Origin: Candidatus Thermofonsia Clade 1 bacterium
GTDB lineage: Bacteria; Chloroflexota; Anaerolineae; Aggregatilineales; UBA2796
DNA length: 64,000 nucleotides
Reading direction: 5' to 3'
Assembly: GCA_002794705.1 (NCBI GenBank)
Contig: PGTK01000001.1
Location: 186,001 to 250,000, forward strand
In this document: piece by piece, positions 24,014-33,463 of the stretch
How the letters are laid out: every line of letters begins with the position of its first letter
How positions within the stretch are numbered: position 1 is the first letter of the stretch
Program-made: the position numbers and the translations under genes
The notes under the pieces: generated by a model
The model's database searches: none
Told to the model about the DNA's origin: nothing
What the model saw: the letters and a program-made list of their open reading frames with translations, nothing else

Positions 24014-25480
24014 ATGAAAGCATTTCTACGTGCGTTGTGCATCGCTTTAGCAGCGATAGCGCTATTGAGCAGCACACTGATGAGCGTCTCGGCGCAGGGC
24101 GGCGGGACAATCGTCGGGCGTGGCGGTATCCGCCATTTAGCCGTCTCTCCTGATGGAAAGTTCGTGGCGGTTGCCAGCACCATCGGCATTTGGCTCTACG
24201 ACGCGGCTGACGTGACCAAACAGCCGCGCTTCATCAGCGGACACGGCGAAGAGGTGCAACAGGTCGCGTTTAGCCCTGATAGCACTAAACTCGCCTCTGC
24301 CAGCTTGGATCGCACGGTCGGCGTTTGGGACGTGGCAACGGGTGAACGGCTTCAGAGCTTTGAGGGCGCCCGTTCGGGCTTTCAAGCCGTCGCTTTTAGC
24401 CCTGATGGGAAGCTGGTTGCTGCTGCCACTTCGGATCAGAACGCGATTCGGCTGTGGGAGGCTGAGAGCGGACGCCCTGCGGGCATTTTGCAGGGACATC
24501 GCGGGCAGGTTGTCTCGCTTGCTTTCAGCACAGACGGCAAGCTGCTTGCCTCTGGCTCATCCGATCAGAGCGTGCGGCTCTGGGACGTGGAAAAAGGCGC
24601 TGAGCTGCGCACGCTTGACGAGATTAGGGGGCGCGTGACTACTATCGCCTACAGCCCTGATGGTACGCTCTTAGCCGTAGGCGGCGCCAATGGCAACATC
24701 CTGCTCTACAGCACGGAGAGCTACCGCGTGGTGCAGACTCTGGAAGCAGGGCGCGCCAATGTGGCTAGTCTTGCCTTCAGCCCTGATGGGAAGACCCTAG
24801 CGGCGGGTAGCTCTATAAGAATTTTCTTGTGGGATGTGGCAAGTGGCAGAAATCTGACCAGCTTTGACGCGCATCGCAGCACGGTCATCAGCCTGACCTA
24901 CAGCGCCGATGGCACACGGATCATCAGCGGCGGTGCTGATAACGCCATTCGCGTTTTTGACGCCAATACGAACCGCGAAGTGGCGCAAACCCGCGCCGAA
25001 CACGCCCGTGAGCTACTGAACACGGTTTTCAGCCGCGATGGACGCTTCGTCGCTTTTGCCACTTCCGGCGATCCCTTCGTGCGCCTTGTGACGCTTGCCG
25101 ACGGCAGCGCTCAACTGATTGATAACGGCAATACCGCCACTGCGCTCGCCTTCAACAACGATGCCAGTCTGTTGGCAGCCGCCTCAGCCAACAGCGTCCT
25201 GCTCTATAACACAGCTAATCTGCGCACAGAGGGGACTTTGCGTCCGGGTGGGCAATTGGGATCGATCTCAGCGCTTGCCTTCAATAGCGATAGCAGCCAG
25301 ATCGCCGTCGGTTACGCACAGGGTCCGATTGTCATCTACAATGTGGCAAGTGGGCGCATGGTGAGCGAGTTGATCGGGCATACCCAGTCAGTGCGCTCGC
25401 TCGCTTTCAGCGCTGATGACAAGACGCTCTACAGCACCTCAGCTGATGGCACGTTGCGCCTCTGGAGGCTCAGTGAGTAG
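24014..25480 (+). CDS. Secreted WD40 repeat protein
   Basis: About 488 residues from ATG 24014; AGGAG lies 9 nt upstream, and the signal peptide (FLRALCIALAAIALLSSTLM) starts right there. After the peptide come about ten WD40-like repeats with recurring LAFSPDGK and RLWDV elements, enough for one or two beta-propellers. The last repeat ends LYSTSADGTLRLW. Such proteins usually act as protein-binding platforms at the cell surface. No enzymatic domain is present. A second WD40 protein, a lipoprotein, is at 38872-40086. Confidence 0.9.
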   Translation: MKAFLRALCIALAAIALLSSTLMSVSAQGGGTIVGRGGIRHLAVSPDGKFVAVASTIGIWLYDAADVTKQPRFISGHGEEVQQVAFSPDSTKLASASLDRTVGVWDVATGERLQSFEGARSGFQAVAFSPDGKLVAAATSDQNAIRLWEAESGRPAGILQGHRGQVVSLAFSTDGKLLASGSSDQSVRLWDVEKGAELRTLDEIRGRVTTIAYSPDGTLLAVGGANGNILLYSTESYRVVQTLEAGRANVASLAFSPDGKTLAAGSSIRIFLWDVASGRNLTSFDAHRSTVISLTYSADGTRIISGGADNAIRVFDANTNREVAQTRAEHARELLNTVFSRDGRFVAFATSGDPFVRLVTLADGSAQLIDNGNTATALAFNNDASLLAAASANSVLLYNTANLRTEGTLRPGGQLGSISALAFNSDSSQIAVGYAQGPIVIYNVASGRMVSELIGHTQSVRSLAFSADDKTLYSTSADGTLRLWRLSE

Positions 25481-25521
25481 CGTTTAGCTGAGTCTTTGAC
25501 GCCTACTTGAGGCGTTTACAT

Positions 25522-25554
25522 CGCAGCCTGATAGTTCGCAACTATCGGGCTGCG
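25522..25554 (+). terminator. Strong hairpin terminator after the WD40 gene
   Basis: A 15-bp stem (one G-T pair) with a CGC loop: arms CGCAGCCTGATAGTT and AACTATCGGGCTGCG. It is followed by GGCATTTTA. It separates the WD40 gene from tpiA. Confidence 0.85.
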
Positions 25555-25623
25555 GCATTTTACCGACTGAGCGCACTTTGCGATACACTTTAGATAGGTC
25601 TGATCGCACTGAAAGGATGCACG

Positions 25624-26394
25624 ATGCGCTTGCCGATTGTCGCTGGCAACTGGAAAATGCACAAAACGCCCGCTGAGGCGGCTGAGTTTGCCCAAGCCCT
25701 GATCGCGCCTTTGCTGCCCTTTGAGGGCGTGGAGCGCGTGGTTTGTCCCGCGTTTGTGGCACTGCCCGCTGTGGCGGAGGCGCTGCGCGGCACGCCGATC
25801 AAAGTGGGCGCGCAAAACGTCCATCAGGAGCCGCAGGGCGCTTATACAGGCTGCGTTTCCGTGCCAATGCTGCAGGGATTGGTCGAGTATGTGATCATCG
25901 GACATTCAGAGGTGCGCCAATACCTGTGCGAGACCGACGCGATGATCAACGCTAAGGCAAAGGCACTTTTGGCAGGCGGCTTGAAACCGATCATCGCTGT
26001 GGGCGAGTCGTTAGCGCAACGTGAGGCAGGCGAGACCGTCGCTTTTGTGGGCGGTCAGGTGCGCGCCGCTCTGGAGGGCATTCCCGCTGAGGCACTTCCA
26101 AACATTGTGATCGCCTATGAGCCGATCTGGGCGATTGGCACGGGCAGGAACGCCTCACCTGAGGATGCTAACCAGACCATTAAAGAGGCAGTGCGCGATG
26201 TGATCGCGGCGCTCTATGGGCAAGAGCAGGCGGAGCGCGTGCGCATTCAGTATGGCGGCAGCGTGAAGCCTGAGAATATGGCGGACTACATGCGAATGCC
26301 TGAGATTGATGGCGCGCTAGTGGGCGGCGCCTCGCTCAAGCTGAACGACTTTGTAGCGCTGGTGCGCCTTGCCCAAGAGGCAAAAAGCGCCTGA
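25624..26394 (+). CDS. tpiA: Triosephosphate isomerase
   Basis: 256 residues, the normal length. Active-site motifs are complete: GNWKMHKT with the Lys, VIIGHSEVRQY with the His, and IAYEPIWAIGTGRNAS with the Glu. The phosphate loop is YGGSVKPENM and GALVGGASL. It interconverts dihydroxyacetone phosphate and glyceraldehyde 3-phosphate in the cytoplasm. The glycolytic neighbours gap and pgk are not next to it; instead a membrane protein follows after 12 bp. Confidence 0.97.
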   Translation: MRLPIVAGNWKMHKTPAEAAEFAQALIAPLLPFEGVERVVCPAFVALPAVAEALRGTPIKVGAQNVHQEPQGAYTGCVSVPMLQGLVEYVIIGHSEVRQYLCETDAMINAKAKALLAGGLKPIIAVGESLAQREAGETVAFVGGQVRAALEGIPAEALPNIVIAYEPIWAIGTGRNASPEDANQTIKEAVRDVIAALYGQEQAERVRIQYGGSVKPENMADYMRMPEIDGALVGGASLKLNDFVALVRLAQEAKSA

Positions 26395-26406
26395 GCGGGA
26401 TACCAA

Positions 26407-27657
26407 ATGCTGACCGAAGAACTCACCACGTCAGAAATCCTGAATTTCTTCACGCCATGGCTCGTTTTTGGCGTGGTGGTCTTTGTGCTGGCACGGACGC
26501 AGTATTGGGTCAAGCGGCATGTTTTCGGCATTGGCTTGCTCTGGTTGCGCAAGCGGGAGTCGGCGGCTTGGCTCTATGTTATGGTGATGTTGCCGGGCGT
26601 CTTGCTGCGCGAATTGAGCCGTTGGATCGTGGCAGGGATGCTTAGGCAACAGTTGCCGTTCATCATCCCGGCGCCTCAGGTGGATGATGACGGCGTGGTG
26701 CATATACGCTTCCTTGAGTACACCATCTTCAATCCGATTCACATCGGCATTCTTGCCGTCACGCCGATGATCGTCGGCTTTGGCGCTATGCTGGCGATCA
26801 GCTATGGCGTGCTAGGCATTCCGCAATTGCTGGCGCTGCTTGGCAACGCCGACTCAGCCGCGCTGCGCGAGGCGTTCGGTCAGTTGCTCAGCCGCCCTGA
26901 CCTGATTTTGTGGCTGTACTTGCTTTTCACCATCACCAACACCATGTTGCCGACCCTCCGTGAGTTGCGCAGCACGTGGTTTTTGTGGATCATCGCCCTC
27001 GCCTTCATCGCATTTTTGATGGTGCTGGGCATGTACAATGCCATCCTGATCCTGCTGACTGGACCGATTGCCACTGCCATTTACACGCTAACTACGGTCT
27101 ACGGCAGCGTCGCGGTTGTGAATGTGATCATGTTATTGGTGATCGGCGCAATTGAGGAGCTGGTCGGGCGCCTGACCAATCGCAAGGTGGAATATAAGCC
27201 CGCACCGCCTGAGCCAAGGCGCTCTGTGCTGGAGGCGCCGCGCACAGTTTACGATCTGCGCTTGCCTACGCCTCCGCCGCCTTCAAAGGCGCTATCGGCG
27301 GGCGCAGCGCGCAAGTTGGGCATGGGCAAAGTGCCTGAGGGCGAGTTGCCTGCCCGCGCCACAGGCACTGATCTGCCTGCAGTGCCGCCTGAGTCTGAGC
27401 AGCCGCCTGTTGTAGCGCTGCCGCGCCGCCGTGCCGCTCCAATCCCAGTGCCTGCCCGTCAAACGGGCGAAGCGCCGCGTCCGTTGCCGCCTCCGCCGCC
27501 TAAAGCTGAGCCGCCCCCGCCTGCACCTGCCAAACCGCCACCGATTGCGCCGCCGCGCCGCCAAACAGCCGCGCCTGCTGATGAGATCGTCGAAGGTGAG
27601 CTGATCGAGGATAAAGGCGACGGCGAATTGCGCTATGTCCCCATAGACGAAGCCTGA
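26407..27657 (+). CDS. Polytopic membrane protein with Pro-rich cytoplasmic tail
   Basis: 416 residues, family not recognised. About six hydrophobic helices lie in residues 12-250 (for example WLVFGVVVFVLARTQYWV and LWIIALAFIAFLMVLG). MLPGVLLRELSRWIVAGML near residue 60 is a conserved-looking element. The last ~150 residues are a disordered tail of Pro, Ala and Arg, followed by an acidic end (IVEGELIEDKGDGELRYVPI). It is 12 bp downstream of tpiA and probably co-transcribed. Nothing shows a catalytic function; a scaffold or transport accessory role is possible. Confidence 0.7.
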   Translation: MLTEELTTSEILNFFTPWLVFGVVVFVLARTQYWVKRHVFGIGLLWLRKRESAAWLYVMVMLPGVLLRELSRWIVAGMLRQQLPFIIPAPQVDDDGVVHIRFLEYTIFNPIHIGILAVTPMIVGFGAMLAISYGVLGIPQLLALLGNADSAALREAFGQLLSRPDLILWLYLLFTITNTMLPTLRELRSTWFLWIIALAFIAFLMVLGMYNAILILLTGPIATAIYTLTTVYGSVAVVNVIMLLVIGAIEELVGRLTNRKVEYKPAPPEPRRSVLEAPRTVYDLRLPTPPPPSKALSAGAARKLGMGKVPEGELPARATGTDLPAVPPESEQPPVVALPRRRAAPIPVPARQTGEAPRPLPPPPPKAEPPPPAPAKPPPIAPPRRQTAAPADEIVEGELIEDKGDGELRYVPIDEA

Positions 27658-27743
27658 GTCGCTCTTTACGAACTTTAATTCTGAGGCATTTTGCGTTAAG
27701 ATCGCTTCACAGGGTACGCAAGTCCTTTTTGCAAGGGTGCGCT

Positions 27744-28409
27744 ATGTCCGATCTATTGGAAAAGCTGAATGTTCTATTGCGCGCAAGCCTGAACAGTCTG
27801 ACCTCAGGCGGCGCTGAGCGCCCCCCTATTGCGCCTGAACGGCTGGGCAAGCCGAAGGATGTTGACCGCGAGATCGCTGCGCTGCGCAAGCAGCTCACAG
27901 AGGCGATAGCCCAGCAAGAGGCGCTTCAGGCGCGTATTGATGATATGGAGCGCCAAATCGCGGAGTACGTCCGCCAAGCAGATGCAGCGCTGCTGGCTGA
28001 TGACGAGGCGCGGGCGCGCTATTTGATCACGCAGAAGCAGCGCCTTGAGCAGCGCGTCCTTGCGCAGAGCGAGTCGCTGCGGCGCTACCGTGATGCCGCC
28101 TCTGAGCTGATGGAACAGGTCAATCGCTTGGAAGCTCTAGTGGCTGAGGCGCGCCGTGAGGCTGAAATACGCGCTGCTGCGCCCATTGAGGCTGAGCCAT
28201 TGCCTGAAAGTCAGCCGAGCCGCCCGCCTGCCCTTGCCGACGTGCTGCGCAACGTCCGTGAGCGTGTAGAAGAGACTCTCACGCCGCGTCCTAAGCCGCC
28301 CGCTGAGGATGTACCGCCTACCAAGACGTCGCCCACTAGCCCTAAACCTACTCGCTCTGATGATGACGATCTGGCTAAGCGGCGCGCACGGCTGAGTCTG
28401 CCTGAGTGA
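27744..28409 (+). CDS. PspA/IM30-like coiled-coil protein
   Basis: 221 residues from ATG 27744. The N-terminus LLEKLNVLLRASLNSL is an amphipathic helix of the PspA type and parallels the pspA gene at 57824 (LEKINILISANLHAM). Residues ~45-150 form a long coiled coil (REIAALRKQLTEAIAQQEAL and on). The C-terminal ~75 residues are Pro-rich and disordered, unlike classical PspA. PspA proteins support membranes under stress. The large histidine kinase gene starts at or just past its stop codon. Confidence 0.75.
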   Translation: MSDLLEKLNVLLRASLNSLTSGGAERPPIAPERLGKPKDVDREIAALRKQLTEAIAQQEALQARIDDMERQIAEYVRQADAALLADDEARARYLITQKQRLEQRVLAQSESLRRYRDAASELMEQVNRLEALVAEARREAEIRAAAPIEAEPLPESQPSRPPALADVLRNVRERVEETLTPRPKPPAEDVPPTKTSPTSPKPTRSDDDDLAKRRARLSLPE

Positions 28410-28417
28410 GAGCCGCT

Positions 28418-31120
28418 ATGAGCCTTGTGCCGCCGCTGAATGCCAAGCGCATTCTGCTTGTGGAGGAAAACCCCTCTATTGTGGAGCAGTTGCAAGCGCT
28501 GTTGCGCAGCAACGGCTACGAGGTGGAGAACGCCTACAACTGCGGCGACGCACTCGCAGCGCGTCATGAGCGTTTCGTGTTGGCAATTGTCAATCCGAAC
28601 ATGCGCCACCGCGATGGGCGCACCATCATTGATCACATCCGCGAGCATTACAGTTTCTCGCGCTTGCCCATTTTGCGCACCTCTGAGTTGGGCGAGAGCG
28701 GCGCACAAATCCTTGCTGCCGTTGCTCAGCGGCTTGAGGGCGGGCGCCAAGCTGCTCCACAAGCCAAACGTGCTGCAAATACGCAGGACTTCAGCGCGGC
28801 AGATACTCCGCTTGAAGACCCGACTATCCGCACGCGCACGATCAATGAACAGCGCAAGCAGTTAGCTGCGCTCCGCACGCTCTCAGAGCTAGGGCGCTCA
28901 ATCGCTGCTGTGTTAGACCTCGATAAAGTGCTGAATCAGGTGGTGGAAGCCGCTGCGATGCTCACAAACGCCGAAGAGAGTCTCTTGCTTCTGCCCGATG
29001 CTGAAGAAGAGACGCTCTACTTGCGCGCCATGAAGGGCTTGGACGAGGCGCGTGCCTCTAATTTCCGCATCAAGAATACTGAGCCGATTGTCGGCAGCGT
29101 TTTTCGCAGCGGCGAGCCAATTCTAGTCAATCAGGGAAGTCCGCAGCGCGTCAAGACTGAGTACTTTGTCCGTTCGGCTGTCTATGTGCCAATGCGCCTG
29201 AAAGGACAGGTCATTGGCGTGTTGGGCGTCAACAATCGGCGCAGCAACCGAACGTTCAGCCAAGCCGATCAAGAATTGCTGCTCGATCTAGCGGCTCATG
29301 CTGCCGTCGCCATTGAGAATGCGCGGCTCTACCATGAGCGCGTGGTGCAGACGCGTCGCCTTGAGACGCTGGTTGAGGCAGGCATGGCAGTCAACTCGAC
29401 TTTGGCGCTCCAGCACGTCTTGCTGACCATCTCGCGCCAAGTTTTGAAGGCGCTTGAGGCAAATGCCTGTTTCATCAAGCAACGCCTTTCAGCAAGCACT
29501 GGTGAGCGCACCAGCCTGCCCAATGATACCGCTGTGCTGGCTGAAAACGAGCTGTTCCTGCTTTCGCAGGCGTGGCAAGCCGTCTGGCAGCCCGATCACG
29601 CACTCCGCACGCCGCTTGAGATGCGCCCAACGCTGCGGCAAGCCATTGAGCAGAATGGCTATTACATCGTAGCGCGTGAGCAGGGCAGCGCACGACTTTC
29701 AACTGAATTGCAGATGCTCAGGCAGACGGCGGCGCTGCGCTTGACCGTATTGCCTTTGCGCGTCGGCAACAGCAAGCCTTTTGGCGTCGTAGACCTGTTT
29801 CATCGCAGCCAGAAATCTGAGGATACGCTAAATTCAGAGGCGCGGGCGCGCATTCGCGGCTTAGCGGCTGAGATTTATGCCCGTTTGCGCGCCTTACCGA
29901 ATGCACGCACAGTCAGCTTTCAAGCGTCGGAGCGCCCTTCCCCAGAACTTTTCAACTTAGCGCAGCAAATCCTAGAGACGGCGCAAGCCGACTGGCTTGT
30001 GCTGAGCCTGTTTACTGAAAACGACCAGCTGATGCGCGTGCTGCAATATGGTACAGCCGAATTCCTAGAGCCGCCACGCCCCGAAGAGACTGCCCTGCCT
30101 GCGGAAATTGTGCCGATCTTTCAAGGGCAAGCGTGGGTGAACTATCACACGCGCCAAAGCGACCTTTCAGCGTCCCTGCGCGACTTCATGATGAGTCATG
30201 GCGCGCAATCTATCTTGTGCTTGCCGCTGATCATCAAAGGCACGATCAGCGGCATGTTTATCATCTGCGATATGCATGAGTCGCGCCTTTTCCACCCTGA
30301 TGAGATCAGTCTAGCAACCGCGCTCATCGCCCAAGCAGCAACTGCTATCGAAAATGCACGGCTCTACCGCGATCTGGAGCGCAGCCTTGCCAATCTCAAG
30401 CAGACTCAGGCGAGTCTAGTGCAAGCGGCGCGCCTTTCTACGATGGGCGAGTTGGCGGCTGTGGTGGCGCATCAGATCAACAATCCGCTCACCACGATCC
30501 TCGCCGACTCTGAGCTGCTCATGCAGGATTTGCCTTCCGACTCGCCTCAATACGAGTCAGCTGTGGCGATCAATCGCTCGGGACAGCGTGCGCACGCTGT
30601 TGTGAAGCGCCTGCTCAGCACGGCGCGCCGCAGCAACCCTGAAGATAAAGCCGTCTGGGTGGATGTGCATCAGACCATTCGCAACACACTCGATCTAATT
30701 TCAACACATCTAGGGCGCGGCGGCGTGCGCCTTGAAGTCCAGCTGGAGACCGAACCGCCTAGCTACATCCGTGCACCAAGCGGTCATTTGGAGGATGTCT
30801 GGCTAAACTTGCTGATGAACGCCCGCGACGCGCTCAACAATCGCCCTAACGCGGCAATGGGCGTGCTTTCGCGCCGATCCCAGTCACAATTGGATATCTT
30901 GGTCTGGGATAACGGCGGCGGCATCCCGCCTGAGCTACGCGAGAGCATCTTTGAGCCGTTTTTCACCACCAAGCCGAGTGGCGAAGGTACGGGCTTGGGC
31001 TTGTACATTTGCAAGCAGGTCATCACGCAGATCGGCGGACGGATCAGCGTGGAGAGCGCCATTGGGCAGGCAACCGTCTTTCGCGTGAGTCTGCCCGTCA
31101 GCGCCGCACCACAGGACTAA
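28418..31120 (+). CDS. Hybrid histidine kinase: degenerate receiver, GAF repeats, HisKA and ATPase
   Basis: About 900 residues; ATG 28418, or GTG 28406 overlapping the previous stop. The N-terminal receiver (residues ~8-115) starts ILLVEENPS, but the phospho-acceptor position reads AIVNPNM, with Asn instead of Asp. Three GAF-like domains follow (~155-310, ~320-480, ~500-650). The kinase core has the H-box AVVAHQINNPLTTIL and the ATP lid region DNGGGIPPELRESIFEPFFT with GTGLGLYICKQV. It is a cytoplasmic sensor without membrane helices. The GAF ligand is unknown. No cognate regulator follows; a peptidoglycan amidase gene is 4 bp downstream. Confidence 0.9.
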   Translation: MSLVPPLNAKRILLVEENPSIVEQLQALLRSNGYEVENAYNCGDALAARHERFVLAIVNPNMRHRDGRTIIDHIREHYSFSRLPILRTSELGESGAQILAAVAQRLEGGRQAAPQAKRAANTQDFSAADTPLEDPTIRTRTINEQRKQLAALRTLSELGRSIAAVLDLDKVLNQVVEAAAMLTNAEESLLLLPDAEEETLYLRAMKGLDEARASNFRIKNTEPIVGSVFRSGEPILVNQGSPQRVKTEYFVRSAVYVPMRLKGQVIGVLGVNNRRSNRTFSQADQELLLDLAAHAAVAIENARLYHERVVQTRRLETLVEAGMAVNSTLALQHVLLTISRQVLKALEANACFIKQRLSASTGERTSLPNDTAVLAENELFLLSQAWQAVWQPDHALRTPLEMRPTLRQAIEQNGYYIVAREQGSARLSTELQMLRQTAALRLTVLPLRVGNSKPFGVVDLFHRSQKSEDTLNSEARARIRGLAAEIYARLRALPNARTVSFQASERPSPELFNLAQQILETAQADWLVLSLFTENDQLMRVLQYGTAEFLEPPRPEETALPAEIVPIFQGQAWVNYHTRQSDLSASLRDFMMSHGAQSILCLPLIIKGTISGMFIICDMHESRLFHPDEISLATALIAQAATAIENARLYRDLERSLANLKQTQASLVQAARLSTMGELAAVVAHQINNPLTTILADSELLMQDLPSDSPQYESAVAINRSGQRAHAVVKRLLSTARRSNPEDKAVWVDVHQTIRNTLDLISTHLGRGGVRLEVQLETEPPSYIRAPSGHLEDVWLNLLMNARDALNNRPNAAMGVLSRRSQSQLDILVWDNGGGIPPELRESIFEPFFTTKPSGEGTGLGLYICKQVITQIGGRISVESAIGQATVFRVSLPVSAAPQD

Positions 31121-31124
31121 GGCT

Positions 31125-31943
31125 ATGCGCAAGCAACGGCGCTCGCCTTTGCCTCAAAAGGGCATGACTCGGCGCGAGTGGCTTATCTGGGCGGCTAGTT
31201 TGGGCGGTCTGGCGGCGAGCGGCATGTGCAGCGTGGGCGCGTTGCTGGCATTTCTGGCGCGCCGTGCCGAATTAGCCGCTCAAGCGACCCTCACGCTTTC
31301 CCCTACGCCCAATCTCACGCCGACGGCGCCGCCTCTCCCGACTGAGGTGATTCGGCGCAGTGATTGGGGCGCCTTGCCGCCCGATCATACGGCTGAAGAT
31401 GAGTTCGGCTTTGCTAGTCCCGAAAATCCGACGGGCTGGTACGTCTACAGCGGCGATTTGGCGGCGATCTATACGACCGCTGTGATTCACCACAGCTTCC
31501 CGCTCCTGCGCGATAGCGGCACTATGCGCGCCCTGCAAGATCTACACATGCAGACGCGCCGCTGGGCGGATATCGGCTATCACTTCGGCATTGATGGCAA
31601 GGGCAAGGTCTATGAGGGGCGCGATATCCGTGTGCGCGGCGCGAGTGTGGCAGGCTATAACACTGGCACACTCGGCATTGTGCTGATGGGCAACTTTGAG
31701 ATAGAGACACCTAGCCCTGCGCAGCTGGTGGCGTTGCAGCGCTTGCTCTACGATCTCAAACAGACCTATCGTCTGACTCATCTGGCAGGTCACTATGAGT
31801 TCAACCCGACAACGGTCTGTCCGGGCGGGAACATGCGCCCCTACCTCAGCTTGCTGGCTGAGAGTCTAGGCTTAGAGCGCGGCACGGGCGGCTATGTGCC
31901 GCCTAAGGTGCAATCTCATCAGCGCAATCAGGTCTGCTGTTGA
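31125..31943 (+). CDS. Membrane-anchored N-acetylmuramoyl-L-alanine amidase (PGRP-like)
   Basis: 272 residues. An N-terminal basic region with TRREWL precedes a hydrophobic segment (AASLGGLAASGMCSVGALLA), either a Tat-like signal or an anchor. The amidase_2 fold has zinc ligands His in VIHHSF, then a Tyr/His in IGYHFGIDG, His in LAGHYEF and Cys in TTVCPGGNM. This is the full set needed for catalysis in PGRP amidases. It cleaves stem peptides from muramic acid outside the cell. The gene is operonic with the histidine kinase. Its 3' end overlaps the GH57 gene on the other strand by 16 bp. Confidence 0.9.
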   Translation: MRKQRRSPLPQKGMTRREWLIWAASLGGLAASGMCSVGALLAFLARRAELAAQATLTLSPTPNLTPTAPPLPTEVIRRSDWGALPPDHTAEDEFGFASPENPTGWYVYSGDLAAIYTTAVIHHSFPLLRDSGTMRALQDLHMQTRRWADIGYHFGIDGKGKVYEGRDIRVRGASVAGYNTGTLGIVLMGNFEIETPSPAQLVALQRLLYDLKQTYRLTHLAGHYEFNPTTVCPGGNMRPYLSLLAESLGLERGTGGYVPPKVQSHQRNQVCC

Positions 31944-33379
31944 GTTGATTCAGCTGACTTAACCGACTCCGAAGACTCAGCGGTCTCCGGGATCGGCTCG
32001 ATGCTGGTGGCAGGCGCCGCCTCGCCAATGCGGAATTCTTCCAGCACGCTATCGTAGACTTGTGCACCATTCAAGCCGCTAGTCTCATCTACCACCAACA
32101 GCAGATTGTTGCGCAAGGTGCTGCCCAGCTTTTCGCCTGTGGCCTGCTCCACCAGCTTCACGACCAGAGCCGCGTTAGCGATCCCGAAGCGCGTCTCAGG
32201 GCTATCGAAGCGCTCTGGCTCTAGACCGTTGCTGGTATACGCCTTGCCCATGTAGAACTGAGCGTTGAGCATGGTCAAGAGACGCTCTTCCTGCTCACTG
32301 GTCAGGTTGGGCGCAAATTCAGCGAGGAATTGCGCGCCCGTTTGCTGCTTGAGCCAGACATTCACATACAAGTCGCGCAGTCGCCACACATTCACGTTCA
32401 ACGGACGCATCATCTCAACATACAGCTCATCCAGCGCGGCGCTCAAGTGATCGAAGGCGCGCAACAGATAGCCCTTCCAGCCCAGCGACCAGCGCGAGAC
32501 GCTATTGGCGCTATAGCTAGTGAACGGCTTGACCGTGACCGTCTCAGTGGGCGGAAAATCCCTCAGATATTCGGTCAGAGTGACAACACGATAGCCGACG
32601 GAGCGCGCCTCATGCGCCAAGAGCCAGTGCAGAAAGCGCTCTTCGCCCAAATGATGGTGACCGAAGGTCTCGCCGCCGACGGCAACTAGCGTCAAGCCGC
32701 TAGCGCGCCGTACGCCCAGTTTGTTGCGCGCCCAGTGTCCTGCGCCGCCTGCTGCGCTGACATTGAACGAGAGATCGTTCGAAAGTTCATCGTTGCGCAC
32801 AAAGATCGCCAGCTTTTGACCATTTTCAAGGTCTACCCAGAACGGACCGGCTGTCTCAACAGGCTCATTGATCTGTCCCTGCGAAAGGATTGTGTAGCGA
32901 TAGCCGCTGGCTTGCACCATCTGCAGCGTCTCAAGGTCAACTGCCATCTCAGGCAACCAGACTCCCTCTGGTAAGCGCCCGAAGTGGTGTTGGAATGCCA
33001 CATACCCCCAGTAGAGCAGCGTACGCTTATCGCGGCGCTTGAGCAGCGGCAAAATCGCGTGATGGAACACGCTCCCGACTGCATTACCGACCTTTTTAGC
33101 GGCAAGATGCTTGCGATCTGCCTCAAGGATGCGCCCGTAGGTCTCTGGGGCGCGGCGGCGCAGCCAGCTCAAAAGCGGCTCACCGATATCAAAGCTAATC
33201 CGATCAAAATTGCCGATCTCAGCATTGGGGCGGTACGCCTCAGCCGTGATCCGTTCGTTCCAGTTGCGATAATCGCCTGCATCCGGCTCAAAGCCGATAT
33301 GACCCGTGATCGGGTTGCCGCGTGGCGGCTGATAGAAATGCCCGTGAACACAGAAGAATTGAAAGGCTCGTGTAGACAC
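31928..33379 (-). CDS. Glycoside hydrolase family 57 protein
   Basis: About 483 residues from GTG 33379 (GAGGTGGGG upstream; the earlier in-frame GTG lies on a -10 element). It starts FFCVHGHFYQPPRGNP and carries HIGFEPDAGDYRNWNERI, typical of GH57 in glycogen/trehalose-type clusters. LPEGVWLPEMAVDLETL holds the presumed nucleophile Glu region, and VAVGGETFGHHHLGEERF is a further family element. GH57 enzymes act on alpha-1,4 and alpha-1,6 glucans. A DUF3536-type C-terminal domain would explain the helical last ~150 residues. The precise activity is not determined. Confidence 0.85.
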   Translation of the reverse strand: MSTRAFQFFCVHGHFYQPPRGNPITGHIGFEPDAGDYRNWNERITAEAYRPNAEIGNFDRISFDIGEPLLSWLRRRAPETYGRILEADRKHLAAKKVGNAVGSVFHHAILPLLKRRDKRTLLYWGYVAFQHHFGRLPEGVWLPEMAVDLETLQMVQASGYRYTILSQGQINEPVETAGPFWVDLENGQKLAIFVRNDELSNDLSFNVSAAGGAGHWARNKLGVRRASGLTLVAVGGETFGHHHLGEERFLHWLLAHEARSVGYRVVTLTEYLRDFPPTETVTVKPFTSYSANSVSRWSLGWKGYLLRAFDHLSAALDELYVEMMRPLNVNVWRLRDLYVNVWLKQQTGAQFLAEFAPNLTSEQEERLLTMLNAQFYMGKAYTSNGLEPERFDSPETRFGIANAALVVKLVEQATGEKLGSTLRNNLLLVVDETSGLNGAQVYDSVLEEFRIGEAAPATSIEPIPETAESSESVKSAESTQQQT

Positions 33380-33414
33380 ACCCCACCTCAGTCGCTCGTA
33401 CACGCTCTGGTACG

Positions 33415-33420
33415 ATTGTA
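33415..33420 (-). promoter_or_regulatory. -10 element (TACAAT) of the GH57 gene
   Basis: Minus strand TACAAT preceded, at 17 nt, by CTGAAA (33443-33438). It lies 35 nt before GTG 33379. Confidence 0.45.
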
Positions 33421-33446
33421 ACACTTTCGGGGCAGTCTTTCAGCAA

Positions 33447-33463
33447 AAGGCTGAGTCAGCCTT
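33447..33463 (-). terminator. Hairpin after the COG0523 gene
   Basis: AAGGCTGA and TCAGCCTT separated by one base, followed on the minus strand by TTTTGC. It overlaps the stop codon region of the GTPase gene and may end that operon. Confidence 0.5.
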
